Shown: positions 52,334 through 62,113 of the stretch, piece after piece
Layout of the letters: every line of letters begins with the position of its first letter
How positions within the stretch are numbered: position 1 is the stretch's first letter
Assembly (NCBI RefSeq): GCF_000243275.1
Contig: NZ_CM001437.1
Location: 1,018,906 to 1,082,905 of the forward strand
Direction of reading: 5' to 3'
Length of the DNA stretch: 64,000 bases
DNA from: Myroides odoratus DSM 2801
GTDB taxonomy: Bacteria > Bacteroidota > Bacteroidia > Flavobacteriales > Flavobacteriaceae
Position numbers and translations under genes: made by a program
Notes under the pieces: generated by a model
Database searches by the model: none
Told to the model about the DNA's origin: nothing
What the model saw: the letters and a program-made list of their open reading frames with translations, nothing else

Positions 52334-52432
52334 GTTTTCTACGCTATTTTGTTTCTTTTTTTACCTTACTTTAGTGCTGAACACCAATCATATCGACAAA
52401 AAAAGTATTCCTTTCATCTACTTACAACCAAA

Positions 52433-53302
52433 ATGAATAAATTTCACACGCTGCTACTATTTTTTCTTTTTAGTACTTTGGGATTTTCACAACATGTACT
52501 AAGTGCATGGAGTCAACAAACCATAGAAAACTACACTAAAGCTATGTATGATGAAGCACAAACACGAACTCCTACTCAACTGTTAGTTCAAAATAAAGAA
52601 GCAGTTTATTGGAGTGAAGTTTTCCTTACTTTAAATGCTTCCCTCAATAACTATAAAGAAGACCAAAACTACATGCTCGCATTGGTGCATCAGTTGACAG
52701 ATCAAACAGAAACAAAGCTAAAAGGAACAAGTCGCTTAATTATTTGGGATAGAATTATTAGTGGTGATCTTATTTTTGAAGGAAAAGGTTTAGTCTTTGA
52801 AAATGACTTGTACACCACAGCAGGTAGAGCCAATCAAATTCTTCAAAATATGACCAATGAAAATTTTGGTTTAGTTGAGTTACATACAACCTCAGAAGAA
52901 TTAACTGCAATCCAAGCACGATGGTTTGATTATTTACAACATCATACAAAACCTACAAATAGCATAATTCCACGAAATCAAAATGCAAAAATTCCTGAGA
53001 TTGCAAGTTTAAAAGCAATGGAAGCACTGATTATTTCCTTACAAGACCATCCAATTAAACGCATTCGAATAAAAAATTGCTTACAAAATGTCTATAATTT
53101 AGAGGTTATGCCTACAGATAGTGACAATCCAGCTCAATTATGTAATCCTGATCGGTATACAATAGCTTATTTAGGCATATTAATTGGCCAACAACAAGTT
53201 GACCCAAATAGAGACGCGACTTGGTGGATGACCTTTTGGACAGAGCATAAAACTAAATTAACCTGGAATACAGAAAAAGGTTTTTTTGAAATTAAGTCTT
53301 AA
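52433..53302 (+). CDS. Secreted protein of unknown function, 289 residues
   Basis: I start at the ATG at 52433, which opens a clear signal peptide (MNKFHTLLLFFLFSTLGFSQ, cleaved near residue 20). A longer frame from 52292 runs through the terminator-like hairpin and is not credible. The mature protein is helical, with repeated Trp and a segment NCLQNVYNLEVMPTDSDNPAQLC whose two Cys could pair (quoted in part: NCLQNVYNLE). No enzyme motif or family is recognised. It is a single gene. Confidence 0.65.
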   Translation: MNKFHTLLLFFLFSTLGFSQHVLSAWSQQTIENYTKAMYDEAQTRTPTQLLVQNKEAVYWSEVFLTLNASLNNYKEDQNYMLALVHQLTDQTETKLKGTSRLIIWDRIISGDLIFEGKGLVFENDLYTTAGRANQILQNMTNENFGLVELHTTSEELTAIQARWFDYLQHHTKPTNSIIPRNQNAKIPEIASLKAMEALIISLQDHPIKRIRIKNCLQNVYNLEVMPTDSDNPAQLCNPDRYTIAYLGILIGQQQVDPNRDATWWMTFWTEHKTKLTWNTEKGFFEIKS

Positions 53303-53455
53303 TTTACTCTTTGAATTTTAGCCTATAAAGATCCTAATAGTAGAGACTTTACTTGTACCTATGATAATAGAAAATACAACACGGCTAAATTAAACACTCC
53401 TATACGCCAAACCTTTACAGTCCTTCACACTACTATAAATAAAGTATAACACCTT

Positions 53456-53824
53456 TTATTGTATTTTAGTATAATACACGTAAACCAAAGTCGTAATCAA
53501 AAAGATGATAAGGTAAAAGTATAACGGATTTCCTGTAAACAATCCTACCACTAAAAACAAGAGGGTAGCAATAGCCCCAGCGAGTAAGAAATTAAAGGTG
53601 TCTTTATCTATAAAATCGTCAAAATCATCCTCTTCTTCCTTGATTTCTCGTTCTAGTTGCTTGGTCTTTTCCTCCAGTTGTGCTCGTTTTTCTGACCATG
53701 ATTTTTGGAGGGATCTTCTTTTGACTTTAATGCTTTTACGTTGCATAGCTATCTGGGACTTCCCATAGCGATAACTTAGGTAGTCCAATAATAAAACTAA
53801 CAATAAGAATATAAACTTAATCAT
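53456..53824 (-). CDS. Small membrane protein with coiled coil
   Basis: This is a 122-residue protein. An N-terminal membrane helix (IFLLLVLLLDYLSY) is followed by a strongly charged coiled coil (RSLQKSWSEKRAQLEEKTKQ and on through LEREIKEEEDDFDDF). Two C-terminal helices follow (LLAGAIATLLFLVVGLF, FYLIIFLITTLVYVYY). It is probably a three-span inner-membrane protein with the coil in the cytoplasm. No family recognised. It lies downstream of rho on the same strand, behind a terminator, so it is independent. Confidence 0.7.
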   Translation of the reverse strand: MIKFIFLLLVLLLDYLSYRYGKSQIAMQRKSIKVKRRSLQKSWSEKRAQLEEKTKQLEREIKEEEDDFDDFIDKDTFNFLLAGAIATLLFLVVGLFTGNPLYFYLIIFLITTLVYVYYTKIQ

Positions 53825-53895
53825 TTAGAATATTCGATTCAACGTAATTGATGGCGCAAAAATAGTAAACTATCTAGTTACTCCTTTAAAAAAAT

Positions 53896-53934
53896 AAAAA
53901 AAGAGATAGTCTCCTACGGCACTATCTCTTTTTG
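53896..53934 (-). terminator. Rho-independent terminator of rho
   Basis: AAGAGATAGT pairs with ACTATCTCTT around a 10-base loop with A and T runs. Confidence 0.82.
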
Positions 53935-53954
53935 CTTATATTCAAAATCACTAA

Positions 53955-55769
53955 TTATCCTTGAATTTCTGCAAAGAACTCTTCGTTATTTTTTGTGTTT
54001 TTAATTGAATCAATAATAGAAGTCATCGCTTCAATTGAATTCATATCATCCATTACCTTACGAACAGTCCATGTGCGTTGTAAAGCATCTCTGTCTAACA
54101 ACTCATCATCGCGACGTGTACTTGAAGAAGTGATGTCAATCGCAGGGTAAATGCGTTTATTTGCCAATTTACGATCCAATTGAAGTTCCATGTTCCCCGT
54201 TCCTTTGAACTCTTCGAAAATAACTTCGTCCATTTTAGATCCTGTATCTACTAATGCCGTAGCAATAATACTCAACGATCCTCCATTTTCGATATTACGA
54301 GCAGCTCCGAAGAAACGTTTTGGCTTTTGTAATGCATTCGCATCCACTCCACCACTCAATACTTTTCCTGAAGCCGGTTGCACTGTGTTATAAGCACGAG
54401 CTAAACGCGTAATGGAATCCAATAAGATAACCACATCGTGTCCACACTCTACCAAGCGTTTTGCTTTTTCTAAAACAATATTAGCTACTTTTACGTGACG
54501 TTCTGCTGGTTCATCAAAAGTAGAAGCAATTACTTCTGCTCTAACGCTACGTTGCATATCTGTAACCTCCTCTGGGCGCTCATCGATTAATAAAACAATC
54601 AAATAAACTTCTGGGTGATTGGCAGCAATAGCATTAGCAACATCTTTCAATAACATGGTTTTACCCGTTTTTGGTTGAGCAACGATCATTCCACGTTGTC
54701 CCTTACCAATTGGAGCAAACATATCCATAATACGCGTTGACGTTGTACTTCTATGTCCATCTAATTTGAATTTCTCCGTAGGGAAAATCGGTGTTAAATG
54801 TTCAAAAGATACACGGTCTCTCACGCTTTGAGGATCATGGCCATTGATTTTTAATACGCGTACCAAAGGGAAGAATTTTTCTCCTTCTTTCGGAGGGCGT
54901 ACCACTCCTTTTACTGTATCTCCAGTTTTCAATCCAAAAAGGCGGATTTGTGATTGAGATAAATAAATATCATCTGGAGAGGATAAATAATTGTAATCGG
55001 CAGAACGCAAGAAACCATAACCGTCAGGCATCATCTCCAACACACCTTCACTTTCAATAATACCATCGAACTCATAATCAGGTTCTCTGAAATTATTTTT
55101 TTGTTGGGCGTTATTGTTATTGGATTGGTTTTGATTTCGTTGTTGATTTTTATTGCCTTGTTGATTGTGGTGGTGTTTCTTGTTCTCTTGTTCAACCATA
55201 GGCTGGTCGCTTACAACTGAAGATTCAGTTTCGCTTTTTGTAGTATCTTGGGCAACTCCTTGACGTTGATCTTCTCCTTGTTGCTTTCTATTATTTTTAA
55301 AGTCGCGTTTTTGAAAATCGCGCTTTGTATTGTCATTTTTCTTCTTTGCGGTAAACTCTTTTCGATTATCACGAGGTTGAGCAGATTGGTCGGCTTTGCT
55401 TACTTCTGCATCTGCTTGTTCTCCTCTTGAAGGTTTTGTCGATTGATTTGTTGTTTCAGTTACCTTCTGTTGTTTCCCTTCCACCGGAGTTGCTTCAACT
55501 TCCGTCGCTTGTTTAGCTAGCCTTGGGCGTTTAGGTTTTTCTACTGCAGTAGCTTCTGCTGGCACAGCTTGAACCGTTTCAGCTTCAACCGTTTTTTCTT
55601 TTTTCGCAACAGGCTTTGGCGCTTTAGCTTCTGTCGGAGTCTGAAGCGCTATAATTCGCTCAATTAACTCTCCTTTTTTTAAAGTCGACACCTTAGTCAG
55701 CTTAGCCTTCTTCGCGATCTCCTGAAGGTCAGAAACCTTCATTTTTTCTAATTGGGAAATGTCAAACAT
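53955..55769 (-). CDS. rho: Transcription termination factor Rho with long low-complexity insert
   Basis: This 604-residue hexameric RNA helicase ends untranslated transcripts. The N-terminal Rho_N fold ([15 protein letters not shown]) is followed by about 175 residues of low complexity, first Glu/Pro/Ala-rich and then Lys/Asn/Gln-rich ([19 protein letters not shown]). The RNA-binding cold-shock-like domain is at about 235-310. The ATPase has [17 protein letters not shown] as its Walker [15 protein letters not shown] as its Walker B region, and the [13 protein letters not shown]-loop region. The insert is a normal Bacteroidota feature that may bind RNA or phase-separate. It ends in its own terminator. 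Confidence 0.96.
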   Translation of the reverse strand: MFDISQLEKMKVSDLQEIAKKAKLTKVSTLKKGELIERIIALQTPTEAKAPKPVAKKEKTVEAETVQAVPAEATAVEKPKRPRLAKQATEVEATPVEGKQQKVTETTNQSTKPSRGEQADAEVSKADQSAQPRDNRKEFTAKKKNDNTKRDFQKRDFKNNRKQQGEDQRQGVAQDTTKSETESSVVSDQPMVEQENKKHHHNQQGNKNQQRNQNQSNNNNAQQKNNFREPDYEFDGIIESEGVLEMMPDGYGFLRSADYNYLSSPDDIYLSQSQIRLFGLKTGDTVKGVVRPPKEGEKFFPLVRVLKINGHDPQSVRDRVSFEHLTPIFPTEKFKLDGHRSTTSTRIMDMFAPIGKGQRGMIVAQPKTGKTMLLKDVANAIAANHPEVYLIVLLIDERPEEVTDMQRSVRAEVIASTFDEPAERHVKVANIVLEKAKRLVECGHDVVILLDSITRLARAYNTVQPASGKVLSGGVDANALQKPKRFFGAARNIENGGSLSIIATALVDTGSKMDEVIFEEFKGTGNMELQLDRKLANKRIYPAIDITSSSTRRDDELLDRDALQRTWTVRKVMDDMNSIEAMTSIIDSIKNTKNNEEFFAEIQG

Positions 55770-55929
55770 ATAAATGTTTATAGATTATAAATAAATGAGT
55801 TGTGTCTTAAAAAATAAGAATGGAATTTTTGTTAGTAGAAGTGTCGTATTATGAAGTACTTACGACATAACTGTTGCAATAATACGAATTATTTTTAATA
55901 TTTAATAGGTTTTTATAAAAAAGAAACCT

Positions 55930-55937
55930 TACTTTTG
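55930..55937 (+). promoter_or_regulatory. Bacteroidota -7 element (TACTTTTG)
   Basis: Exact TAnnTTTG match 25 bases before the ATG at 55963. It rules out the longer frame that would begin with GTG at 55939. Confidence 0.55.
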
Positions 55938-55962
55938 TGTGAGTTACAGAAATCCAATCATC

Positions 55963-56379
55963 ATGCTACAGCGAATTCAAACCGTATATATGACACTAGC
56001 TCTTATTGTGCTTGGCGTATTACCCTTTGTTTTTCCATTATGGTACAATGCTAAACAAGAGGAAATTTACTTTATGTTCATTCCTAGTTACACCATTCTT
56101 TTTGGTGTATGTACAGCCTTAACGCTTGTCAGTATCATGAATTATAAAAATAGACAACGACAGTTTGTTTGCAACAGACTGACTATGATATTAAACGTTA
56201 TACTATTAGGATTATTTGTTTATCGAACACTAACTGTATCTGGAGAAGCGTCAGAAATCGTTTCTGAGAAAGGTATTGGGATGTTCCTCCCTATTGTTTC
56301 TATCGTGTTGCTTGTATTAGCAAACAAAGCCATCAAGAAGGATGAAGATCTTGTAAAATCTGTGGATCGCTTACGATAA
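55963..56379 (+). CDS. DUF4293 integral membrane protein
   Basis: This 138-residue protein has four membrane helices. The start MLQRIQTVYMTLALIVLGVL is the conserved opening of DUF4293, and a C-terminal helix, IVSIVLLVLANKAIKKDEDLV, ends in the K-DE-LVKS-DR-R motif of the family. Function unknown. It is divergent from rho, an arrangement I believe is common in Flavobacteriia. The start is set by the -7 element. Confidence 0.9.
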   Translation: MLQRIQTVYMTLALIVLGVLPFVFPLWYNAKQEEIYFMFIPSYTILFGVCTALTLVSIMNYKNRQRQFVCNRLTMILNVILLGLFVYRTLTVSGEASEIVSEKGIGMFLPIVSIVLLVLANKAIKKDEDLVKSVDRLR

Positions 56380-56406
56380 ACCTAACATCTTAGTTTATTA
56401 GTGCGT

Positions 56407-56445
56407 AAAAAAAACCGAACAATTTAGAATTGTTCGGTTTTTTTG
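56407..56445. terminator. Bidirectional terminator overlapping the end of the phosphoesterase gene
   Basis: ACCGAACAATT pairs with AATTGTTCGGT, with A and T runs. The stop codon of the minus-strand gene at 56424 lies inside the hairpin. Confidence 0.85.
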
Positions 56446-56936
56446 TTTTTAGGCCACTCGATGAGCTCCATATCTTTAATATTGCCTTGGTCTAACACAA
56501 AGCGCAACATCGTTCGAACTTGGTGAAAACCACTGATTCCCGCTGCTCCGGGATTTAAGTGTAGCACGCCATACTGCGGATCATATTGTATTTTTAAAAT
56601 ATGGGAATGTCCACAGATATACAACCCTGGTTTTTCGCGCAACAATTGATTTTTTACTTGGGTTCGGTATTTTCCAGGATATCCGCCTATATGAATCATA
56701 TACACCTTCATTCCTTCACAAACAAAGACTTGTTCTTCGGGAAATTCTAACCGCGCCTCCGCGTCATCTATATTACCATATACCGCACGCAGGGGTTTAT
56801 ACTTCTTAATTTCATCTGTTACTTGAAGGTTGCCAATATCACCTGCATGCCAAACTTCATCGGCTTGTTTGACATATTTCAAGATGGATTCATCGATACA
56901 ACTATGGGTATCTGATAGTAATAATATTTTTTTCAA
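56424..56936 (-). CDS. YfcE/MJ0936-family metallophosphoesterase
   Basis: This 170-residue enzyme is a small two-metal phosphodiesterase or phosphatase. The family motifs are all present: LLLSDTHSCID, VWHAGDIGN, AVYGNIDDAEAR (the GN[IH]D motif), the His of MIHIGGYPG, and YICGHSHILKI. It is a stand-alone cytoplasmic enzyme; the substrate is not known from sequence. The gene starts 31 bases after the M64 peptidase gene on the same strand, so the two may be cotranscribed. Confidence 0.93.
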   Translation of the reverse strand: MKKILLLSDTHSCIDESILKYVKQADEVWHAGDIGNLQVTDEIKKYKPLRAVYGNIDDAEARLEFPEEQVFVCEGMKVYMIHIGGYPGKYRTQVKNQLLREKPGLYICGHSHILKIQYDPQYGVLHLNPGAAGISGFHQVRTMLRFVLDQGNIKDMELIEWPKNKKTEQF

Positions 56937-56966
56937 TGCATTGAGTTTTCGTTTGTTTTACAACAA

Positions 56967-58247
56967 TTAATCAATATAAAAGTGAATTAAATTTTCTATT
57001 GCATGCTGACATACCGCACAAAATTTATCGTGTTGGTTGGTACGCATACGACATTCCAATTCTCCTTTGTAAATGCCATTCCCTGGCAATCCTTCATAAA
57101 CACCTATGGGATATTTTTTAGCTTGATTCAAGGGCGTTGGCACTGGCGTTCCTTTTTTTAATTGGCTTTTCCATTTAGAATCAAAATCTTTTAACGTAGT
57201 GATATTTTGCTCCCAAGGTTCCGTTTGATTGGAAATGAAATCACTCAATACATCTTGTTCATAAAAATACTCATCAGCTAACCCTGCAAAACTATGTCCA
57301 AATTCATGCACAACCACAGGTTTAAAATCCTTATGTCCTGTCGTCGTCAACGTATAGGAATTGTAGATACCTCCTCCTCCATACACATTTGTATTTGCTA
57401 AAATAATGATATGTTCATACGGAATTCCCGCCAGTAAATCGTGCAATTGTTTTAGGCGATTTGTTGTCAAATAACGCTCGGAATAAAACGTATCAAAATT
57501 AGAAGCTACAGCTGTTTTTTTCCATTCTCCTTTTCTTGGTACACTTACGCCTGAATCTTTCGATGGACTTTTTACAGCAATGAAATTAAAATAATCGCCA
57601 AATTGCCCAAAAGGTTGATGTTTCAATATTTCATCTACAGAAACTTTAGCTGCTTCCACAAATTGATTCATTTCAGCTGCTGTATAACCTTCTGCAACAA
57701 AAACAACGTTAATTGCCTTACTATTGTCCTTGGCTTGATGTATATATTCATGAGGGGTTACTCCTGCAATTCCCTTATCGTGAATCAGGATATCTTCAGG
57801 TTGAATCCAATGTGTTAATGTACTTTTTTCTTGTCCATTTACATCGAATAAAACGACTTCAACTTTGGTTTTTTGCTTGGGAAATGGAACGAGAAAAACA
57901 TTTTCAAAACTCTTCGTTGCTCTTTCAGCCTCTTCTGTAGAAAGCCACTCCTGAAAGAGGGTGCTAAAACTTGTGGTGTAAATTAATTGATTAGTAGCTT
58001 CATCGTACAAACGCACCTGCCCATTTCCTCTCAGTGCATTTTCACTCAAGTGATGGGTTCTTCCTGCCCATTCTGGATAGCGAGCCAATTCATCTAATAC
58101 GATAAACTGCTCTTGGGCATTTCCTCCAAAAATATAATCCAAGCGCAACGTCTTGTTTTCGAAATATTGATTAAAATCTTGTGCTTGTACCGCTGTGAAT
58201 ACCCCACTACACAGCAAGGCTAAAACAATCTTCTTTATTTTTCTCAT
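56967..58247 (-). CDS. M64-family secreted metallopeptidase
   Basis: This is a 426-residue secreted protease (signal peptide ending TAVQAQ, near residue 23). The zinc site is VVHEFGHSFAGLADEY, in which HEFGH gives two His ligands and the downstream LADEY is characteristic of the IgA peptidase M64 group. An N-terminal M64_N-like beta domain precedes it. Late cysteines (ECRMR, CAVCQHA) are conserved in the family. I start at 58247 (MRKIKKIVLALL). An in-frame ATG at 58265 would add six residues before the same signal peptide. Confidence 0.92.
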   Translation of the reverse strand: MRKIKKIVLALLCSGVFTAVQAQDFNQYFENKTLRLDYIFGGNAQEQFIVLDELARYPEWAGRTHHLSENALRGNGQVRLYDEATNQLIYTTSFSTLFQEWLSTEEAERATKSFENVFLVPFPKQKTKVEVVLFDVNGQEKSTLTHWIQPEDILIHDKGIAGVTPHEYIHQAKDNSKAINVVFVAEGYTAAEMNQFVEAAKVSVDEILKHQPFGQFGDYFNFIAVKSPSKDSGVSVPRKGEWKKTAVASNFDTFYSERYLTTNRLKQLHDLLAGIPYEHIIILANTNVYGGGGIYNSYTLTTTGHKDFKPVVVHEFGHSFAGLADEYFYEQDVLSDFISNQTEPWEQNITTLKDFDSKWKSQLKKGTPVPTPLNQAKKYPIGVYEGLPGNGIYKGELECRMRTNQHDKFCAVCQHAIENLIHFYID

Positions 58248-58449
58248 CGTCCTTATCGTTTTCAAAAAGTAAAAATAGGACTATTTCATTACTTTTTTTG
58301 TGTTTTCCCAACTCCTTTTATGCGCTTTATTTTAGAGTCCAATCTAAATTCCCCATTATACCAACACAACGAAGAATAAAAACATACATTTATCTTACGT
58401 TTCCTATTTTAAAAGTTAACTTACCTCTCTATTACAATTAAATGTTATT

Positions 58450-59280
58450 ATGCAAAATATCAACCGCATCCTTTTTTCTCTATTGCTAGGTTTTAGCACT
58501 GTTAGTTATGGGCAATACAATACCTACATCGAATCAAGTGATGAAATCATTTTTAATAAAATTGAAGAACAAAATTTTGAAACAGAAGTAGATCTAGATC
58601 AATACGTCCTGCGATGGGATGATGAAAAAAAGGAAGATTACACCAAAATGTACATGAATCTAACACCTGAGATAAAAGCTATTGTCTACTTATATCCTTG
58701 GGGAGAAACAAATTTTATTTATACCTTTTATTTAGATAAAAAGTCAAATGATTATACCCCTGTTTTATTTACAAATTATTCTTCGTCTCAAATTGAAGCG
58801 AGGCAAAAAGATATCACACTAACCCAAAATAGATGTTGTGGCGAGTCCGTAGTATGTGGCAAACTAACCATTCATTTTAATGAGGAAGGTATATCACTTA
58901 TAGAAAATTATGGCGTAGTTGATTCTTATAACAATGTGAAACACTTTGAGGTACCTGACTATTCACCTTACTATAGTACTGTCAAATGGGGAATCATTCA
59001 AAATGAAGGTTATAATTTAAGATCTTACCCTTCCATGGAAAAACATCAAGATGAAGATTTTAATTCTTTTTTTAATGCAAATGGAGAATATACTATTGCA
59101 AAAATTAAAAAAAATACACGAGTAAAAATTTTAGATACAGTTGATTTAGAAGATCGTACTTGGCTTTATGTAGAAGTTAATCCTGAAAATTTTTCCGAAG
59201 ACAATGTCTCTGCGTATTTATACAATTCCGATCAAAATATTCGAGCTTGGATTTCTGCTAATTTTGTAACCATAGAATAA
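58450..59280 (+). CDS. Secreted protein with C-terminal SH3-like domain
   Basis: This is a 276-residue exported protein with a signal peptide ending TVSYGQ (near residue 22). The N-terminal half is unassigned and has a CCGESVVCG cluster of three Cys. The C-terminal 100 residues form a bacterial SH3-like domain: YNLRSYPSMEKH, then TIAKIKKNTRVKILDTV, RTWLYVEVNP and the closing IRAWISANFVTIE. SH3 domains of this kind often bind peptidoglycan or peptides. It is a single gene between the M64 peptidase and truA. Confidence 0.78.
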   Translation: MQNINRILFSLLLGFSTVSYGQYNTYIESSDEIIFNKIEEQNFETEVDLDQYVLRWDDEKKEDYTKMYMNLTPEIKAIVYLYPWGETNFIYTFYLDKKSNDYTPVLFTNYSSSQIEARQKDITLTQNRCCGESVVCGKLTIHFNEEGISLIENYGVVDSYNNVKHFEVPDYSPYYSTVKWGIIQNEGYNLRSYPSMEKHQDEDFNSFFNANGEYTIAKIKKNTRVKILDTVDLEDRTWLYVEVNPENFSEDNVSAYLYNSDQNIRAWISANFVTIE

Positions 59281-59344
59281 CAATTTGCTAAATGTTTACC
59301 TCAATTTTATGTAAACATGAACTGCCAAGTCCTTATTTTTAAAG

Positions 59345-59352
59345 TATATTTG
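59345..59352 (+). promoter_or_regulatory. Bacteroidota -7 element (TATATTTG)
   Basis: Exact TAnnTTTG match 23 bases before the TTG start of truA. Confidence 0.5.
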
Positions 59353-59375
59353 TAAGCTTAAAAACGAATTTAATT

Positions 59376-60113
59376 TTGAGATATTTTATCGAATTTGCGT
59401 ATAATGGCACAGCGTATCATGGATGGCAATTACAGCCCAACGCACCTACTGTACAGCAAACATTAACTGAGGCTATTTCAACTTTACTGCGTCACCCCAT
59501 TGAACTCGTTGGTGCGGGTAGAACTGATGCAGGTGTGCATGCAAAACAAATGTTTGCTCATTTTGATTATGATCTACCTTTTGATTCTGCAGCCTTAATT
59601 CAAAAGATGAATTCTTTTTTACCTCCCGATATTGTTGTCTATCAATTTCACAGCGTAGATGCAGAAGCACATGCGCGATTTGATGCAACATATCGAACCT
59701 ATGAATATCACATGCACTTATTCAAAGATGCTTTTGTCCATCCTTTGAGCTATTACCATCATCGTCCTTTAGACATTGCTTTGATGAATCAAGCGGCACA
59801 AATACTATTTGAATACGAAGATTTTGAATGTTTTTCTAAAACGCATACAGACGTTTTTACGTTCAACTGCACCATTTACAAAGCAGTTTGGACCCAAACA
59901 AATGACAATCAGTTGATATTCACGGTAAGTGCCAATCGCTTTTTGCGCAATATGGTACGTGCCATTGTTGGGACTTTAATCAATGTGGGATTACACAAAA
60001 TTACCCTTGATGATTTCAGAGCCATCATCGAAAGCAAAGACCGAGGAAAAGCTGGTTTTTCAGTTCCCGGAAAAGGCTTATTTTTAACGAAAGTAGGTTA
60101 TCCTTATTTATGA
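59376..60113 (+). CDS. truA: tRNA pseudouridine(38-40) synthase TruA
   Basis: This 245-residue enzyme isomerises uridines 38-40 in the tRNA anticodon arm. The catalytic Asp lies in VGAGRTDAGVHAKQM. The start YFIEFAYNGTAYHGWQLQPN and the late FLRNMVRAIVGTLINVG are standard. The start codon is TTG: it fits the family N-terminus exactly and there is no nearby in-frame ATG. The stop overlaps the start of the ABC exporter gene by 4 bases (ATGA), so the two are translationally coupled. Confidence 0.95.
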   Translation: MRYFIEFAYNGTAYHGWQLQPNAPTVQQTLTEAISTLLRHPIELVGAGRTDAGVHAKQMFAHFDYDLPFDSAALIQKMNSFLPPDIVVYQFHSVDAEAHARFDATYRTYEYHMHLFKDAFVHPLSYYHHRPLDIALMNQAAQILFEYEDFECFSKTHTDVFTFNCTIYKAVWTQTNDNQLIFTVSANRFLRNMVRAIVGTLINVGLHKITLDDFRAIIESKDRGKAGFSVPGKGLFLTKVGYPYL

Positions 60114-61864
60114 AAAAATTAAATTCTATATCCTTGCGTAAAACCTTAGCGTACGCCAAACCGTACCAAAGTAGATTCCGCTGGGTCGTATTCTTCGCCA
60201 TTGCGCTATCCATCTTTGCTGCGGCACGTCCGTATATGGTCAAAGAAACAGTGAATAGCTATGTACAACCACAAGACCAAAATGGATTATTGCTCTATGT
60301 TGGTTTAATGGGTATTGTGCTCTTTCTGGAAGTCTTATTCCAATTTTTATTTACCTATTGGGCAAGTTGGTTAGGACAAGACATTGTCAAAGATATTCGC
60401 GAACAATTGTTTAAGAAAATTATTTCTTTTCGCATGCGTTATTTTGACAATGAACCTGTAGGAAAATTAGTCACGCGTTCTGTTTCAGATATCGAATCGA
60501 TTGCCAGTATCTTCAGTCAGGGATTATTTATGATTGTCAGTGACTTGTTGAAAATGGTGGTTGTATTGGGAATTATGTTTTACATGAACTGGAAATTAAG
60601 CTGTATTGTTTTATTGGCCATGCCTATTTTACTTTATGCTACGCGAATCTTTCAAATAAAAATGAAAGACGCCTTCCAAGAAGTTCGCACACAAATTGCC
60701 AACCTCAATACCTTCGTACAAGAGCGTATTTCAGGGATGAAGATTGTTCAACTATTCACACGTGAAGAAATTGAATATGAAAAATTCAAAGAAATCAATG
60801 AAAAGCACAACCAAGCTTGGTTAAAAAATATTTTATATAACTCTATTTTCTTTCCAATTGCCGATATCGTTTCATCCTTAACCTTAGGAATGGTGATTTG
60901 GTATGGAGGGATGTCTATTGTCCAAGGAGATAACCTCACCACTTTTGGAGATTTATTTGCTTATACCATGTTAATCAGTATGTTGTTTAACCCTTTGCGT
61001 CAAATTGCGGATAAATTTAACGTGATGCAAATGGGAATTATTGCAGCAGAACGCGTATTTGAAGTATTGGAAATGGATGAAACCATTGAAAATACAGGTA
61101 CCATTCAAGCACCAGCTTTCAAAGGAGATATTTCTTTACACAACGTTCATTTCAGTTATATTCCTGGGGTAGAAGTATTAAAAGGAATTAACTTAGAGAT
61201 TAAAGCCGGACAAACTGTTGCAATTGTAGGATCCTCTGGCGCAGGTAAATCCACAATCATCAATTTATTGAATCGCTTTTATGATATCAATGCAGGAACA
61301 ATTAAAATTGACCATATTGATATTCACGATTTTGAATTAGCGTCCTTGCGCAAACAAATTGCCATTGTTTTACAAGATGTTTTCTTGTTTAGCGATAGTA
61401 TTCTGAATAATATCACCCTACATAATCCCGATATCACGAGAGAATTTGTCATTGAATCTGCAAAGAAGATAGGCATTCACGAATTCATTGTAAATTTACC
61501 AGGTGGATATGATTATGACGTAAAAGAACGCGGTGTGATGTTGTCTTCAGGACAACGCCAGTTGATTGCCTTCTTACGTGCCTATGTAAGTAGACCGAGT
61601 ATTTTAATTCTCGATGAAGCAACCTCTTCGATTGATTCACATTCAGAAGAACTCCTTCAAAAAGCGACGGACTACTTAACACACAATCAAACGTCTATTA
61701 TCATTGCACACCGTTTGGCAACCATTGTCAATGCTGATGTGATCATTGTCATGGATAAAGGTAAAATTGTGGAAAAAGGAACACATCAAGAGTTATTGAC
61801 CTATGATAACGGATACTATAGAAACTTATATGAATCCCAATTTAAAGTGGTAGAATCAGCTTAA
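60110..61864 (+). CDS. MsbA-like ABC exporter (fused membrane and ATPase domains)
   Basis: This is a 584-residue half-transporter. Six membrane helices occupy about residues 20-320. The ATPase follows, with Walker A GSSGAGKST, the Q-loop in VLQDVFLFSDSILNNI, the signature LSSGQRQLIAFLRA, Walker B ILILDEATSSID and the switch His in IIIAHRLATI. It forms a homodimer and exports lipids or drugs. The signature begins LSSGQ instead of LSGGQ, which is tolerated in this group. It overlaps truA by 4 bases. Confidence 0.93.
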   Translation: MKKLNSISLRKTLAYAKPYQSRFRWVVFFAIALSIFAAARPYMVKETVNSYVQPQDQNGLLLYVGLMGIVLFLEVLFQFLFTYWASWLGQDIVKDIREQLFKKIISFRMRYFDNEPVGKLVTRSVSDIESIASIFSQGLFMIVSDLLKMVVVLGIMFYMNWKLSCIVLLAMPILLYATRIFQIKMKDAFQEVRTQIANLNTFVQERISGMKIVQLFTREEIEYEKFKEINEKHNQAWLKNILYNSIFFPIADIVSSLTLGMVIWYGGMSIVQGDNLTTFGDLFAYTMLISMLFNPLRQIADKFNVMQMGIIAAERVFEVLEMDETIENTGTIQAPAFKGDISLHNVHFSYIPGVEVLKGINLEIKAGQTVAIVGSSGAGKSTIINLLNRFYDINAGTIKIDHIDIHDFELASLRKQIAIVLQDVFLFSDSILNNITLHNPDITREFVIESAKKIGIHEFIVNLPGGYDYDVKERGVMLSSGQRQLIAFLRAYVSRPSILILDEATSSIDSHSEELLQKATDYLTHNQTSIIIAHRLATIVNADVIIVMDKGKIVEKGTHQELLTYDNGYYRNLYESQFKVVESA

Positions 61865-61890
61865 GTTTATCTATTAGTTTAGAACATGAT

Positions 61891-61927
61891 AATCCTACAG
61901 CAAAAATAAATCTTGTTGTAGGATTTT
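61891..61927 (+). terminator. Rho-independent terminator of the truA-ABC operon
   Basis: AATCCTACA pairs with TGTAGGATT, followed by TTTC. The remaining 61928-62113 stretch has no gene. Confidence 0.75.
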
Positions 61928-62113
61928 TCATAGTAAAAACCTCAATTACTAGCTATCGTAAACTACTCCTTTACTCTCTATGTTTATTACTTTTATTGAA
62001 TGGCTTAATCAAATAATACAAACGCTCTTTGTCTCATCTATGTTCAATTAATAAAATAGAAAAAATAAGTTTAACTAGAATAAATAAAACGATTTTTCTA
62101 CTTTTTATATAAA

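Noticed and set aside
52292..52432. 47-residue N-terminal extension of the secreted protein at 52433
   Set aside because: It runs through a strong terminator-like hairpin and would bury the signal peptide.
61865..62113. Immunity gene for the TccC-like toxin
   Set aside because: The 250 bases downstream of the toxin stop contain only the convergent terminator and no open frame of useful length.
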